A stretch of DNA of 64,000 bases from CAZLMW01 sp964560875 (GTDB lineage: Bacteria > Myxococcota_A > UBA9042). The DNA is taken from NCBI GenBank assembly GCA_964560875.1, contig CAZLMW010000018.1, positions 1 through 64,000 on the forward strand, written 5' to 3'. The notes under the pieces are model-generated. The model had not been told where the DNA came from and ran no database searches. It worked only from the letters and a program-made list of their open reading frames with translations. Shown in pieces: positions 42,676-52,012 of the stretch. How positions within the stretch are numbered: the first letter of the stretch is position 1; each line of letters opens with the position of its first letter. The translations under genes and the position numbers were made by a program.

Positions 42676-44346
42676 ATGGCGCGTATGGTTCCCGGAAATG
42701 GCCCCCGCAAAGGTCAGACATTGTCGATTCAGCGGCGCCTGTACGACACGTTTTCAACCGAGCTGGAATCGAACTTCCTCGTCGTGGATCGGCCGACCTG
42801 GATCGACCGTGATCCCGCCACGTCTCTGCCCGCGGACGGCCGCGCGGACTGGCTGATCGCCCACCCCGATCGCGGCATCATCCTGCTTGACGTCGTTCAC
42901 GGGGGCCTCAGCTACGACCCGCATGTCGACACGTGGCGCGGCGGCGTTGGCTCCGTTCGAATCGACGATCCCTTCCTCCGCTTGCAGCGCGACGGCGAAA
43001 GGCTCGGCGACGCTCTCTCAGCCGACCCCGGCGCCCTTCCCGTACGACCCGTCATCGGCCACGCTGTCATTGTCCCGGATATGCGCGTGCCGCGAGATGG
43101 GTTCGCTGGCCACGCCCCGGCCGACCGCGTCATCGATAGCGTCGGCCTCGGGTCCATCGCTGAACGTATCGACGGTGTCTTCAGCCACTTCGAGGCCCGC
43201 GACGGCGGCTCGGGCAACGCTTCGCCGCGCTGGTGGTGGCGCGTGCTCGAACGCAGATTCGCGACGCCTGCCGCGGTGCGGGATCGCCTGGGTGCACGGT
43301 TGCGCCGGGACCGCGAAAACATGCTCGCCTTGAGCGATGAGCAGGTCGGGGTGCTCGATATGCTGGCCCGGGTGCGTCGCTTGACCGTGTACGGGCCGGC
43401 GGGAACCGGAAAGACGGTGCTCGCCATCGCCAAAGCACACATGCTCGCCGAGCAGGGCATGCGGGTCCTGCTGACCTGCTACAACAAGGCCCTCGGACGC
43501 CACCTGCAAGCCGTCTGCGCCGATGAGCCCCGGATCAGCGCGATCCATTTTCACGAGCTCTGCTACGACCTGCTCGAGCTCAAGCGCCGCGGCATCCAGC
43601 CCCCGAGCGCCGGACGCCAGCGACACCTGTTTTACAGCGAAGAGCTTCCAGCGCGCGTGATCGCGGCTGCTGATCGTCTGCCACAGCGTTACGACGCGCT
43701 TGTGGTCGACGAAGGACAGGACTTCAGCCCCTCCTATTGGCGCGCCCTCAACGCTCTGTGCGTCGACTCGGAGACGGCCATTCGCTACATCTTCTACGAC
43801 GATCGGCAGCGCATCTTTGGGCTGGATGGCGGCCATGTGCACACCGTCCCCGGCGCTGATGAGGCGGTCGTCCTCCGCACGAATTGGCGCAACACCCGCG
43901 CGATCCACGGCCACCTCGCCAAGGTCGAACCCACGCTGCGCGACACACCGTGCGCATCTCCAGCCGGCGTCCCCGTCCGCGTTCAGCCGCTCGTCCCCGA
44001 CCGCCGCCAGGCGCTCACTGGCCTGTTGTGGCGCCTCGTCGCCGACGAAGGGGTCCCTGCCAGCGACATCGTGATCCTGAGCGGCCGCAGTCCCCAAAAG
44101 AGCGCGACCATGGAGCTGCGCCAACCGATCGCTGGACTCCGGCTCACCTTGTCTCCGACGCCGGGCTCGGTGCTCGTCAGCTCGATCCACGCCTACAAGG
44201 GCCTCGAATCGCCCGTCGTCATCCTCACCGAGCTCGACCACTGGCCACCCGAACGCGCCCGTCGCCTCTACTACGTCGGCGCATCCCGAGCGATGAACCT
44301 GCTGTGCGTCATGGCCGATGCCAACGTCGTTCGGGGCGAGCTGTGA
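42676..44346 (+). CDS. NERD-like/UvrD-type superfamily 1 helicase
   Basis: A 556-residue protein. The N-terminus resembles a NERD nuclease-related domain (STELESNFLVVDRPTW, ADWLIAHPDRGIILLDVVHGG), but the conserved Lys of that fold's ExK motif appears absent, so nuclease activity is doubtful. The helicase core has Walker A GPAGTGKT (240-247), DEGQDF as motif II, and IHAYKGLESPVVIL and VGASRAMNLL near the end. The start ATG 42676 comes after the DUF2723 stop. It overlaps the next lipoprotein by four bases, an odd pairing for a DNA enzyme. NERD helicases are sometimes defence-linked, but no other defence gene is nearby. Confidence 0.85.
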   Translation: MARMVPGNGPRKGQTLSIQRRLYDTFSTELESNFLVVDRPTWIDRDPATSLPADGRADWLIAHPDRGIILLDVVHGGLSYDPHVDTWRGGVGSVRIDDPFLRLQRDGERLGDALSADPGALPVRPVIGHAVIVPDMRVPRDGFAGHAPADRVIDSVGLGSIAERIDGVFSHFEARDGGSGNASPRWWWRVLERRFATPAAVRDRLGARLRRDRENMLALSDEQVGVLDMLARVRRLTVYGPAGTGKTVLAIAKAHMLAEQGMRVLLTCYNKALGRHLQAVCADEPRISAIHFHELCYDLLELKRRGIQPPSAGRQRHLFYSEELPARVIAAADRLPQRYDALVVDEGQDFSPSYWRALNALCVDSETAIRYIFYDDRQRIFGLDGGHVHTVPGADEAVVLRTNWRNTRAIHGHLAKVEPTLRDTPCASPAGVPVRVQPLVPDRRQALTGLLWRLVADEGVPASDIVILSGRSPQKSATMELRQPIAGLRLTLSPTPGSVLVSSIHAYKGLESPVVILTELDHWPPERARRLYYVGASRAMNLLCVMADANVVRGEL

Positions 44347-45335
44347 CCCATCCGCTTGCCACGTGCCTCGTCTTCAGCGCGGTCCTATGTCTGGCGGCCG
44401 GAGGATGCGGCCGAAAAGACGCGACGCCCTCGAAACAGCCGGAAGCTCCGGGGTCAGTCGAGACCAAAGTCGCCAGGAAGCCGAAAATCCCGCGTTTTTG
44501 TGTGATGGCCGTGCGCGTTGAAGTCGTCGCCCATCCCGCGACCCGCCTTTCGCCCACCGTCTTGCGCGAGCCTATCGCCAAGATGCTCGCCGATTTGCCA
44601 CATGTCGCAGGTTTGAAAGACAAAGCCGATCAGCCCGAGAAGTCGTGCGCCAAGACCGCGTCGCGGGATGAGAAAGTGGGCATCCTGCTGCAAATAACCG
44701 CGACGCTGCGCGGTACCGATGGCAAGGAAGTCCCCGCGAACGCGCCGGCCAGCGCGGGGCAAATGCACATCAAGACAACGGTCCACGCCGAGCGAGGCGA
44801 TGAAAACGGGCGGCCGGAGATCGGGCTGAGCTCCATGCAAGCGGCGGTTCCGGTCACCGCGCGCCATATCGACAAGCTCGATCGGTTCTCGGCGGTTCGC
44901 GTTGTTCGGGCGGCGGCCTTCGCGGCGTCCGATGCCCTCGGCCAGCTTGCGGTGCGCCACGTCGATGACGCGACCGTTCGCGGGTACCTTGCCAGCGATA
45001 CTGTGTGGCAGCGCGTCGCCGCCGTTCGTGAAGTCGGCGAACGCGGCATCGAAGAGGAGCTCGAAGCGATCCACGAAGCCGCACGATCCAGCCGCAAGGA
45101 TATCGCCCTGGTCGCCATCGCCACGTTGGGGCGGCTCGGCAAGAAGGCTTCCGTGGATGTCCTCATCGAGGCTCTTGATCGGCCCGCGGTCGCCGTGATC
45201 GACGCCGCGCTTGTCGCCCTGGCCGATATCGGAGACGGGCGCGCAGTTGAAGCGATCACCCGCATCGCCAAGACACATCCCGCACCATGGGTTCGTCGTC
45301 GCGCGCGCTCGTTGCTGCGAATGGACGGGAAGTAG
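44343..45335 (+). CDS. HEAT-repeat lipoprotein
   Basis: A 330-residue lipoprotein starting with GTG overlapping the helicase stop. The lipobox AAGGC puts the Cys at about residue 22. Residues 45-190 form an alpha/beta domain with VRVEVVAHPATRLSPTVL. The C-terminal 120 residues contain about four HEAT/PBS-type repeats (WQRVAAVREVGERGIEEEL, DIALVAIATLGRLGKKASVDVL, AVIDAALVALADIGDGRAVEAI). These usually mediate protein contacts. The partner is unknown. Confidence 0.82.
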   Translation: MTHPLATCLVFSAVLCLAAGGCGRKDATPSKQPEAPGSVETKVARKPKIPRFCVMAVRVEVVAHPATRLSPTVLREPIAKMLADLPHVAGLKDKADQPEKSCAKTASRDEKVGILLQITATLRGTDGKEVPANAPASAGQMHIKTTVHAERGDENGRPEIGLSSMQAAVPVTARHIDKLDRFSAVRVVRAAAFAASDALGQLAVRHVDDATVRGYLASDTVWQRVAAVREVGERGIEEELEAIHEAARSSRKDIALVAIATLGRLGKKASVDVLIEALDRPAVAVIDAALVALADIGDGRAVEAITRIAKTHPAPWVRRRARSLLRMDGK

Positions 45336-45449
45336 TCGCACTCGCCAGCGGTTCGAAGAAGAGATCGACGCGGCGGCAGCTTGATTGGCGTCGCGAAAAC
45401 CCGCGCTTTGCGTTAGAAAGCCGGCCCGTCCGACCCACTGGAGGCGCAT

Positions 45450-46835
45450 GTGAACGTTCTCGACACCCGCTTTCATCTTGTTGGCATCGGAGGCATCGGC
45501 GTCTCGGCTGTCGCCAGGCTGCTCCACGCCCGCGGCGCATACGTGCAGGGCTCCGACGTCCGCGAATCGCAGATCACGCTCGCGTTGCGGGCGCTTGGCG
45601 TCAGCGTGCAGATCGGTCACGACGCCTCGATGCTCGACACCGCCGACGTCGTCGTCCGCTCCACCGCGATCCCGGAAACCAACCTCGAAATCGTCGCCGC
45701 CCACGCGCGCGACATGCCCGTGGTGCACCGTTCCGAGGTTCTCGGCGCGTTGATCGACACCCGCAGCAGCGTCGGCGTCATTGGCACACACGGCAAAGGA
45801 ACGGTCAGCGGCGCTGTAACCTGGTTGCTGGATGCTGCAGGCCACGAACCCGGCTACATCATCGGCGGCCTGCTCGAGAATTTCGGCGACAACGCCCGCG
45901 ACGGAAAGACCTGGCTGGTCGCCGAGATCGATGAAAGCGACGGCTCACTTGTCAACACCCGCCCGCAGATCGCGATCCTGAACAACCTCGAGCTCGATCA
46001 CCTCAACTACTACGACAGCTGGGACAAGCTCGAAGCCGCCGTGATCCGCTTCTTCGTGGACAACCCGCGGCTGCAAAAGTGCGTGATCAACGCCGACGAC
46101 CCCGGCGCGCGCGCCATCGCCGCAAAGCTGCGTGAAAAAGGCCTCGGCGACCGCATCGTGACGTTCGGGTTCGCCAGCGAAGACGCCGACTACCGCGGGA
46201 TAGACCTGCAGACGTCGCGCATGTCCGCGCAGTTCACCGTACACGGCGCCGATGGTGTGCTCGGTTGCACGTCGATCTCCCTGCCCGGCTCCTACAACGC
46301 AAGCAACGTGCTCGGCGCGATGGCCGCGTGTCATGTCGTCGGCGTGCCCTTCGATGTGATCGCAGCTGCAGCGCCGGCCTATCGCGGGCTCGAAAACCGG
46401 TTCACCCTCGTCGACGCCGATGGTGTCGAGGTCGTGAAGGACTACATCAGCCATCCAACCGGGATCCGACGGGTGCTCGGCGCGGCGCGTGAGCAAGCCC
46501 GCGGCGATGTGGTCGCCGTGTTCAAGCCCTATCGGTTCACGATGATCCACTACCTGCAGGACGACTACGCCGAGGCGTTTGCCGAGGCCGATCGCGTCGT
46601 TGTCACCGAGCTGTACACGGCCGGCGAAGTCCCGATCCCGGGCGTCGACACGGACCTGTTGTGCCGCCGCATCGGCGAGCGATGTGATCAGGTCAATTAC
46701 GTGCACGACCTCGACGCGATTCCGCCCTTCCTCGACGAGACCGTCGAGCCCGGTTCGACCGTGCTTTTCTTCGGCGGCGACGACCTGTTCGCCGTTGCGG
46801 ATGGTTACGTGAGGGCCCGCCGGGCGCGGGCTTGA
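45450..46835 (+). CDS. murC: MurC-like UDP-N-acetylmuramate ligase
   Basis: A 461-residue Mur ligase. N-terminal HLVGIGGIGVSAVARLL and VVVRSTAIPETN match the UDP-MurNAc-binding domain of MurC. The P-loop at 112-118 is GTHGKGT, where MurC normally has a hydroxyl residue right after the Lys. Further MurC-style segments are AEIDESDGSL, LNNLELDHLNYYDSW and VKDYISHPTGIRRVL. Start GTG 45450 has GGAGG five to nine bases upstream. MurD follows 18 bases later. It may be the ordinary MurC or a paralog, such as an Mpl-type recycling ligase; the P-loop change leaves this open. Confidence 0.78.
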   Translation: MNVLDTRFHLVGIGGIGVSAVARLLHARGAYVQGSDVRESQITLALRALGVSVQIGHDASMLDTADVVVRSTAIPETNLEIVAAHARDMPVVHRSEVLGALIDTRSSVGVIGTHGKGTVSGAVTWLLDAAGHEPGYIIGGLLENFGDNARDGKTWLVAEIDESDGSLVNTRPQIAILNNLELDHLNYYDSWDKLEAAVIRFFVDNPRLQKCVINADDPGARAIAAKLREKGLGDRIVTFGFASEDADYRGIDLQTSRMSAQFTVHGADGVLGCTSISLPGSYNASNVLGAMAACHVVGVPFDVIAAAAPAYRGLENRFTLVDADGVEVVKDYISHPTGIRRVLGAAREQARGDVVAVFKPYRFTMIHYLQDDYAEAFAEADRVVVTELYTAGEVPIPGVDTDLLCRRIGERCDQVNYVHDLDAIPPFLDETVEPGSTVLFFGGDDLFAVADGYVRARRARA

Positions 46836-46853
46836 GGGGTCGGGAAGCGGCCG

Positions 46854-48314
46854 ATGAACGACGCGACGATGACACCGGGCCAGCGGCTCTTGCAGACCAC
46901 AGCGTGGTCGGATGTTCGCGGTGTGGCGTTCGCCGTATTGGGCCTGGGCCGCAGTGGAATCGCTGCTGCAAACGTGCTTGCGCGGCGCGGTGCCGACGTC
47001 CAGGCGTACGACGACCGCAACGAGAGCCAACTCGAAGCGGCTGTGGCCAAGCTCGACAAACGGGTTCGTTGGCGCGCTGGCGGCGGCTACATCGCGCGGC
47101 CCGCAGAGATCTGCGTCCTTTCACCGGGCATCGCGCCTCACACCGCTTTGTATCGGCGCGCAGACGCGACCGCGGGGGCGTTGATCGGTGAGGTCGAGCT
47201 CTTCTTCCGCCTCGACCGCGCCGACGACGGCGGACACCGGCTGATCGCGATCTCGGGCACCGACGGCAAGACGACCACCGCGATGATGATCGCCCATCTG
47301 TTGCAGACCAATGGCGATGACGTGTGCCTCGCGGGCAACATCGGCACGCCGTTGTGCGAGGTGTTGGACGAGCTCGAAGCGACGACATGGGTGGTCGCCG
47401 AAGTCAGCGCGTTTCAGCTCGCTACATGCGTGCGGTTTCGACCTGATATCGCGGTTTTGACCAACGTTGCCGGGGACCATGACGACTGGTTCTCGGGCGA
47501 TCGCGACGCGTATGCTGCCGCGAAACGCGCCGTCGCCCGATGCTGCGGGACCGGCGATCGGGTCATCTTCAACGCCGATGATCGCGCTTTTTCCATGATC
47601 GATGAGCAGTCTCCCGCCGCTCGCCACATCGGCTTTTCGGTCAGGGCATCGCGCGAAGACGGCTTCTTCTACAGGGACTCAACGCTTCGTTTCGCCACCG
47701 GCGGGCGCGTCATCGACCTGCTGGCTTCAGCCCAACTTGGCGCCGACACCGGCAACCCACTGCCCGGCCTCCACAACGTCGCCAACGCCCTGGCCGCCTC
47801 TGCCGCCGCCTTTTCATCCGGGTTGAGTTTCGCCGCGATCGAGGCCGGTCTGCGCTCCTTCGTGCCCGCGCCACATCGGCTGCAAGCGGTTGGCACCATC
47901 GCCGACGTGCGATTCATCGATGACTCCAAGGCGACCAACCCCCACGCCGCCATCGCCGGCCTGCGCGCCACCGTATGCGGCGACGAGGACAAGCTGGTGT
48001 GGATCGCTGGCGGAAGCGAAAAGGACGCCGATTTCTCCGAGCTCGCTGCCGAGGTGGGCGAGCGTGTGCACGCTGCGGTCCTGATCGGGGCGAGCCGTGA
48101 ACGCCTTGCCGCCGCGCTCCCGTCCACGGTGTCGACCTGCTTGCGCGACTCGATGCACGACGCCGTCGCCGAGGCTTGGAGCCTGGCCGGACCGAAGGGA
48201 GTCGTCCTGCTGAGCCCCGCGTGCGCGTCTTTCGGTCTGTTTCGTAGCTATGCGCACCGCGGCGATGTGTTCATCGAAGCCGTTCAGCAGCTTCGCGCGG
48301 CCGTTGAGAAGTAG
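46854..48314 (+). CDS. murD: UDP-N-acetylmuramoylalanine--D-glutamate ligase
   Basis: A 486-residue MurD that adds D-Glu to UDP-MurNAc-L-Ala in cytoplasmic peptidoglycan synthesis. The N-terminal Rossmann motif is FAVLGLGRSGIAAANVL, the P-loop is GTDGKTT (135-141), and the acidic motif region ends in VLTNVAGDHDDWFSG. The C-terminal LLSPACASFGLFRSYAHRGDVF is diagnostic of MurD. It follows the MurC-like gene by 18 bases, so the first two amino-acid ligases of the pathway are made together. The rest of the usual division/cell wall cluster is not in the window. Confidence 0.93.
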   Translation: MNDATMTPGQRLLQTTAWSDVRGVAFAVLGLGRSGIAAANVLARRGADVQAYDDRNESQLEAAVAKLDKRVRWRAGGGYIARPAEICVLSPGIAPHTALYRRADATAGALIGEVELFFRLDRADDGGHRLIAISGTDGKTTTAMMIAHLLQTNGDDVCLAGNIGTPLCEVLDELEATTWVVAEVSAFQLATCVRFRPDIAVLTNVAGDHDDWFSGDRDAYAAAKRAVARCCGTGDRVIFNADDRAFSMIDEQSPAARHIGFSVRASREDGFFYRDSTLRFATGGRVIDLLASAQLGADTGNPLPGLHNVANALAASAAAFSSGLSFAAIEAGLRSFVPAPHRLQAVGTIADVRFIDDSKATNPHAAIAGLRATVCGDEDKLVWIAGGSEKDADFSELAAEVGERVHAAVLIGASRERLAAALPSTVSTCLRDSMHDAVAEAWSLAGPKGVVLLSPACASFGLFRSYAHRGDVFIEAVQQLRAAVEK

Positions 48315-48323
48315 TCGTCCGCC

Positions 48324-48348
48324 AAAAAAAACACCGCTGTTCGGTGCT
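48324..48348 (-). terminator. Intrinsic terminator on the minus strand
   Basis: On the minus strand, CACCG pairs with CGGTG around a five-base loop (plus-strand positions 48332-48346), and the arm is followed by eight consecutive T (plus-strand A 48324-48331). It lies directly at the end of the gene 48349-49350 and closes the operon coming from hppA. It is the clearest rho-independent signal in the window. Confidence 0.88.
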
Positions 48349-49350
48349 CTATCGTTTCAGATGTTCGCGGCACCATCGGGCGTTGGCGCGGGCGGCTCGC
48401 GGGTTCTGGCCCTTCTTCGCCGCCTTGTCGAAGTGGACCGCGGCGGCCCGATATTTGCCGGCGCGAGCCAGGAGCACGGCGCGCACATACGTCGCTGGAT
48501 ACGTCGCGTCGTCGGCCGCAAGGGTGTCGAGCAGCTGCAGCTTGCGGGACGACGACAAACCGGTGTGAGCTTCGATCCGATAGGCGAGCAACAAGCGCAG
48601 GCTCTCGGTGGCGATCGCGGGCCTTGGCGGGGGCACCCGTCGTGCGAATCCGAGGATTCGTAGTTGGATGAGGCTCTGGATCACGAGCGTGCAAGCCGGA
48701 TCGACCCGCTGACCGCGCACACAGGAGTCGAGGCCCGCGCGACCGATCGCCCTGGCGCTCCCCGGAGCAGCCGATTCGATCTCAGCCACCGCTGCAACCG
48801 GGGTCGCCGCCTGCGCCAAAGCCGCGAGTGTGGTGCCGTTGGAGACGGCGAAGACAAGGCCCGCTTCAACCTTGGAACCGACATGGCGCGCCAACAAGAG
48901 CGCCAGCGCCTCGAGCGCTTCGTTGCCGTACGCAAGCGCATAACCGCGCACCAACTCTTCGATCTCCGCCAGCCTCCGACGTGCCCGCGGGCTCGCCTTG
49001 GCGCCCTCGACCCCAAGCTGCTTTTCGAGTGTGAAGTAGCCGGGCAGCCGAATCGCGATCGCCGCCGCGAGTTTCTTGGCCGCGGGGGATGTCGCCGCGC
49101 CCTTGTTCAAAAGCGCCTGACGTCGCACCTGCAGGCGCTGCAATGCCGCCGGTGAAGGTCGCCACGAGTCGAGGCGCAGCGAAGGTTTGCGCACGGGTTT
49201 GAGCGGAGTGGGGTTCAAGACCGTCCACACGGCGAGCGCGCCCATGATCACAAGGATGGTGGCGACAAGGCCCCGCGGCGGCACGAGAACGGGCTGGACC
49301 GGGCCGTCTTCGGACAGCGGCTGGTCGTCAACTGCGGGGGAATCGGTCAA
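48349..49350 (-). CDS. Inner-membrane protein with helical C-terminal region
   Basis: A 333-residue protein. A short N-terminus is followed by a membrane helix (LVATILVIMGALAVWTVL, about 27-45). The remaining 290 residues are helical and Ala-rich, with TPR-like repetition near the end (YPATYVRAVLLARAGKYRAAAVHFDKAAKKG). No catalytic motif is seen. The TTG start at 49350 overlaps the stop of the thioredoxin-like gene by four bases. It ends the hppA-side operon, directly before the terminator. Confidence 0.72.
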   Translation of the reverse strand: MTDSPAVDDQPLSEDGPVQPVLVPPRGLVATILVIMGALAVWTVLNPTPLKPVRKPSLRLDSWRPSPAALQRLQVRRQALLNKGAATSPAAKKLAAAIAIRLPGYFTLEKQLGVEGAKASPRARRRLAEIEELVRGYALAYGNEALEALALLLARHVGSKVEAGLVFAVSNGTTLAALAQAATPVAAVAEIESAAPGSARAIGRAGLDSCVRGQRVDPACTLVIQSLIQLRILGFARRVPPPRPAIATESLRLLLAYRIEAHTGLSSSRKLQLLDTLAADDATYPATYVRAVLLARAGKYRAAAVHFDKAAKKGQNPRAARANARWCREHLKR

Positions 49351-50015
49351 CGAACTGCCCGTGCAAGTCGCCGCACAGAGCGCTCGATGTTGCGGTCGGT
49401 CCACGTCTGTTCGCCGACGAATCGCGCGATGATCTGGCCATCGGCGATGACATAGGTCTCCGGCAGCTTCCGCGTGCCAACGAGCGTTCGCATCATCGCG
49501 TCTTCACGCCCTTCCTGGCCTTGCGGATCCCGCGCCCAGACGATCGGCGATGGCATCGTGGCACCGAGCTTCTCGGCAAGGACACGGGTCTGCGTCTTCC
49601 AGTCATCGTCGTAGGAAACCGCCAGCACGCGCACGCCATCGCTATGAAGCCGGCCGGCCAGCAAGTGCAGCGACGCGAGCTCGTCCAGACAAGGCGGACA
49701 CCACGTAGCCCAGAAGTTGAGCAGAACCACCTGTTTGCCCTTGAGCAAGCTCGCGACCGGCTGCTGCAATTGGCCGTTCTTGCTCTGCGGATGCGCCTGC
49801 AGCGGGACGTCGTAGCCGGGCTTCCACGGGCGGCTTTGGATCTCGGCCCCTGCAGCTTCCAGCGCTCCCATCGCGCCTTCGATCCCCTCGCCTGCGGTCG
49901 CGGCGTTGTAGACACGCCAGCCGATCGCGCCACCACAAAGCACGACGGCGAGCGCGACAACCAGCAGCTGCCGTCCGCGCGTCGTCCCAGGGGCTCTTGC
50001 GGCGATCGCGGTCAC
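49347..50015 (-). CDS. TlpA/ResA-like membrane-anchored thioredoxin
   Basis: A 222-residue protein with a membrane anchor (LLVVALAVVLCGGAIGW) and a periplasmic thioredoxin fold. The redox motif WCPPC has Cys106 and Cys109, preceded by VVLLNFWAT and followed by a helix; the cis-Pro is in KLPETYVI. It would reduce or isomerise disulfides in the periplasm, for example in cytochrome c maturation. GTG 50015 is chosen because GGAG lies eight bases upstream and it places the anchor at the N-terminus. It lies 38 bases after the rhomboid gene stop. Confidence 0.86.
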   Translation of the reverse strand: MTAIAARAPGTTRGRQLLVVALAVVLCGGAIGWRVYNAATAGEGIEGAMGALEAAGAEIQSRPWKPGYDVPLQAHPQSKNGQLQQPVASLLKGKQVVLLNFWATWCPPCLDELASLHLLAGRLHSDGVRVLAVSYDDDWKTQTRVLAEKLGATMPSPIVWARDPQGQEGREDAMMRTLVGTRKLPETYVIADGQIIARFVGEQTWTDRNIERSVRRLARAVR

Positions 50016-50053
50016 GTGTCGGGCTCCATCCGCGGCGAAGGTACGCGCTTGGA

Positions 50054-51304
50054 TCAGGGTTGTGTCGCCGAGATTCCAGGCGGATCCGGGCGGCTGATGG
50101 TGGCTTGCCCGCGCGGTGGCAGCAAGGGTGTCAATGCGCGCTTGTACGTCGGATGCAGCGCTTGAGGAGCCGCGATGATGTACAGCCACTGTTGCGCGAT
50201 CGGGTACAGCATCACGCCGGCCTGCCGCCACGTCCATTCGCCGGATTGGTTCGCCGTTCGCATCGCCTTGAAGTCACCATCGTCTTGCGTGAGCAGCCGG
50301 TTGCGCCGGCCGATCAAGAGCACGCCCCCAAGCGGCAAACGGTGGCATGCAATCCGCTCGGAACGCAGCGCCCAGGCCAGACCGGTCAACTCGCCATCAC
50401 AACGCCCTTCGCGCCAGACTCCGCTTCCGTAGCTTGCGGGCACCCGGAACGTGACGTTGTCGACCTGCACGACCTGTGGATTGACCACGTCGATCTGGAT
50501 CGGTTCGTCGATCAAGGGAAACGCTGTGACGCCCGCCACCATCACCGCGCCGAATAGCGCTGCGCCACCGATCACGACCCACATCGCATCGCGGCTCCGA
50601 CCCGGCGCACGCGGGACCAACAGCTCGCCGCCAGCGTCGCGCAACGAGATCACCAGCCGATAGGCGACGGCTGTGCCGGTCAAAGCGCCGAAGACGTGCG
50701 CCCAGCCGTCGGTTTGGCTGCTTGCGACGCCGGTGGACGCGATCCATTGCATGATGAGCGCGGCGCCGATAACGGCCGCGGGTATCGCGATCAACGTCTG
50801 ACGCAGCGGCTTGCTGAGCTTCCGTCGCAGCCGCCATCCAACTGCCAGCAGCGCGCCTACGAGTCCGAAAACAGCGCCGGAAGCGCCCACGGAGACGGTC
50901 TGGCCAGAGACCACTGTTCCAACGACGCCACCGAGGGCTGCCGTGGCGTAGATCAGCCAAAGCCGCAGGCCGCCGAATGTTGCCTCGACGTACCGCCCAA
51001 CCAGCACAAGGCCGATCGCGTTGACCATCAGGTGTGGCCACGATTGATGCAGCCAAGTGCCCGTGAACACGCGCCACCACTGGCCTTGCAGGATCTTGTC
51101 GGGGATCACACCCGCCGCGAGCATGACCTGCAGCGCCCCACCGTCGACGCTCTTGGCGCCCAGTACGAGCGTCGACGCACCCACCGCCACCAGCACCGCA
51201 GCCAGCAGCCACGACCAGCGAGGCGGCCTGCGAAGGGCGGTCCGCAGGCGCAGTTGGAATGCCAGAAAGCGCGCGGCGTCATCCGCGTCCGGCGATCGGT
51301 TCAT
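50054..51304 (-). CDS. Rhomboid-family intramembrane serine protease with C-terminal domain
   Basis: A 416-residue protein. The rhomboid core spans about residues 75-215: WWRVFTGTWLHQSWPHLMVN in the first loop, the catalytic Ser142 in GASGAVFGLVGAL, and the catalytic His203 in GWAHVFGALTGT. A further membrane helix at about 240-255 and a 150-residue C-terminal domain, likely periplasmic, are extra to the minimal rhomboid. The enzyme would cut membrane proteins within the bilayer. It overlaps the upstream lipoprotein gene by four bases, and that lipoprotein could be a partner or regulator. Confidence 0.87.
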   Translation of the reverse strand: MNRSPDADDAARFLAFQLRLRTALRRPPRWSWLLAAVLVAVGASTLVLGAKSVDGGALQVMLAAGVIPDKILQGQWWRVFTGTWLHQSWPHLMVNAIGLVLVGRYVEATFGGLRLWLIYATAALGGVVGTVVSGQTVSVGASGAVFGLVGALLAVGWRLRRKLSKPLRQTLIAIPAAVIGAALIMQWIASTGVASSQTDGWAHVFGALTGTAVAYRLVISLRDAGGELLVPRAPGRSRDAMWVVIGGAALFGAVMVAGVTAFPLIDEPIQIDVVNPQVVQVDNVTFRVPASYGSGVWREGRCDGELTGLAWALRSERIACHRLPLGGVLLIGRRNRLLTQDDGDFKAMRTANQSGEWTWRQAGVMLYPIAQQWLYIIAAPQALHPTYKRALTPLLPPRGQATISRPDPPGISATQP

Positions 51305-51978
51305 GGGCCCCGCGGGAAGAGTCGGCCGAACGCTTCGAGTACGTCGGTGTGCTCGCGGTACGTCGTCCGCATCTTCTCGAGCCGCTCCTGGATCGCGCCC
51401 ATGCGCTTTTCGAAGTCTGGCCGCACTTCCGCGGGGATATCCTGGTCGTAACCGGCCGATCGCAGCCGCGCCTTGATGTCGCTCGCGGACTTGAACACAC
51501 GCTGAATGCGGTCGGCGTTCTTGTCGCGGTACTTGTCGAGCGCCTTGGCCGCTTTCTCGGGCGTCTTCGCGTATGTTTCGAGCAGATCGACGCCCTCTTC
51601 GAGCAACGCGCAGGTCTGCTCGATCGTGTTCTTGACGTCCTGCAGGGTCTTGCTGTCCAGCTGCATCTGCGGGTTGCCGTAGTAGACGCCGCCCGACTTG
51701 GCGTCGACGCTCCGGTACTTTTCGGGGGGCGCGATCGGCTTGCCGCTGGCTACATGCTCGCTCGGCGTGCTTGTCACATTGCCGGTGGTGGGCTGCGTGG
51801 CGGCAATCTTGGCCGCTTTGGCTTTCGCGGCCTGGGCGACAGCGGTGACTGGCTGCGCCCCATGGTTGGCGGACGGCGCTGTTGCAGGGGCCGGTTTGCG
51901 GCGGCTGCAGCCGAAGGCGACAACGACAAGAGCGACACCCAAAAAGGCGACAGTGACGCGGCTGGCGTGGTTCAACAT
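51301..51978 (-). CDS. Helical lipoprotein
   Basis: A 225-residue lipoprotein (lipobox VVAFGC, Cys about 24). After an Ala/Thr/Pro linker, residues 95-220 form long charged helices (KTLQDVKNTIEQTCALLEEG, EKAAKALDKYRDKNADRIQR) resembling a coiled coil. The family is unknown. Its stop overlaps the rhomboid start by four bases. Confidence 0.75.
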   Translation of the reverse strand: MLNHASRVTVAFLGVALVVVAFGCSRRKPAPATAPSANHGAQPVTAVAQAAKAKAAKIAATQPTTGNVTSTPSEHVASGKPIAPPEKYRSVDAKSGGVYYGNPQMQLDSKTLQDVKNTIEQTCALLEEGVDLLETYAKTPEKAAKALDKYRDKNADRIQRVFKSASDIKARLRSAGYDQDIPAEVRPDFEKRMGAIQERLEKMRTTYREHTDVLEAFGRLFPRGP

Positions 51979-52012
51979 GGAATTCTCCTCGACCCCCGTG
52001 CGGGACGGCCGG

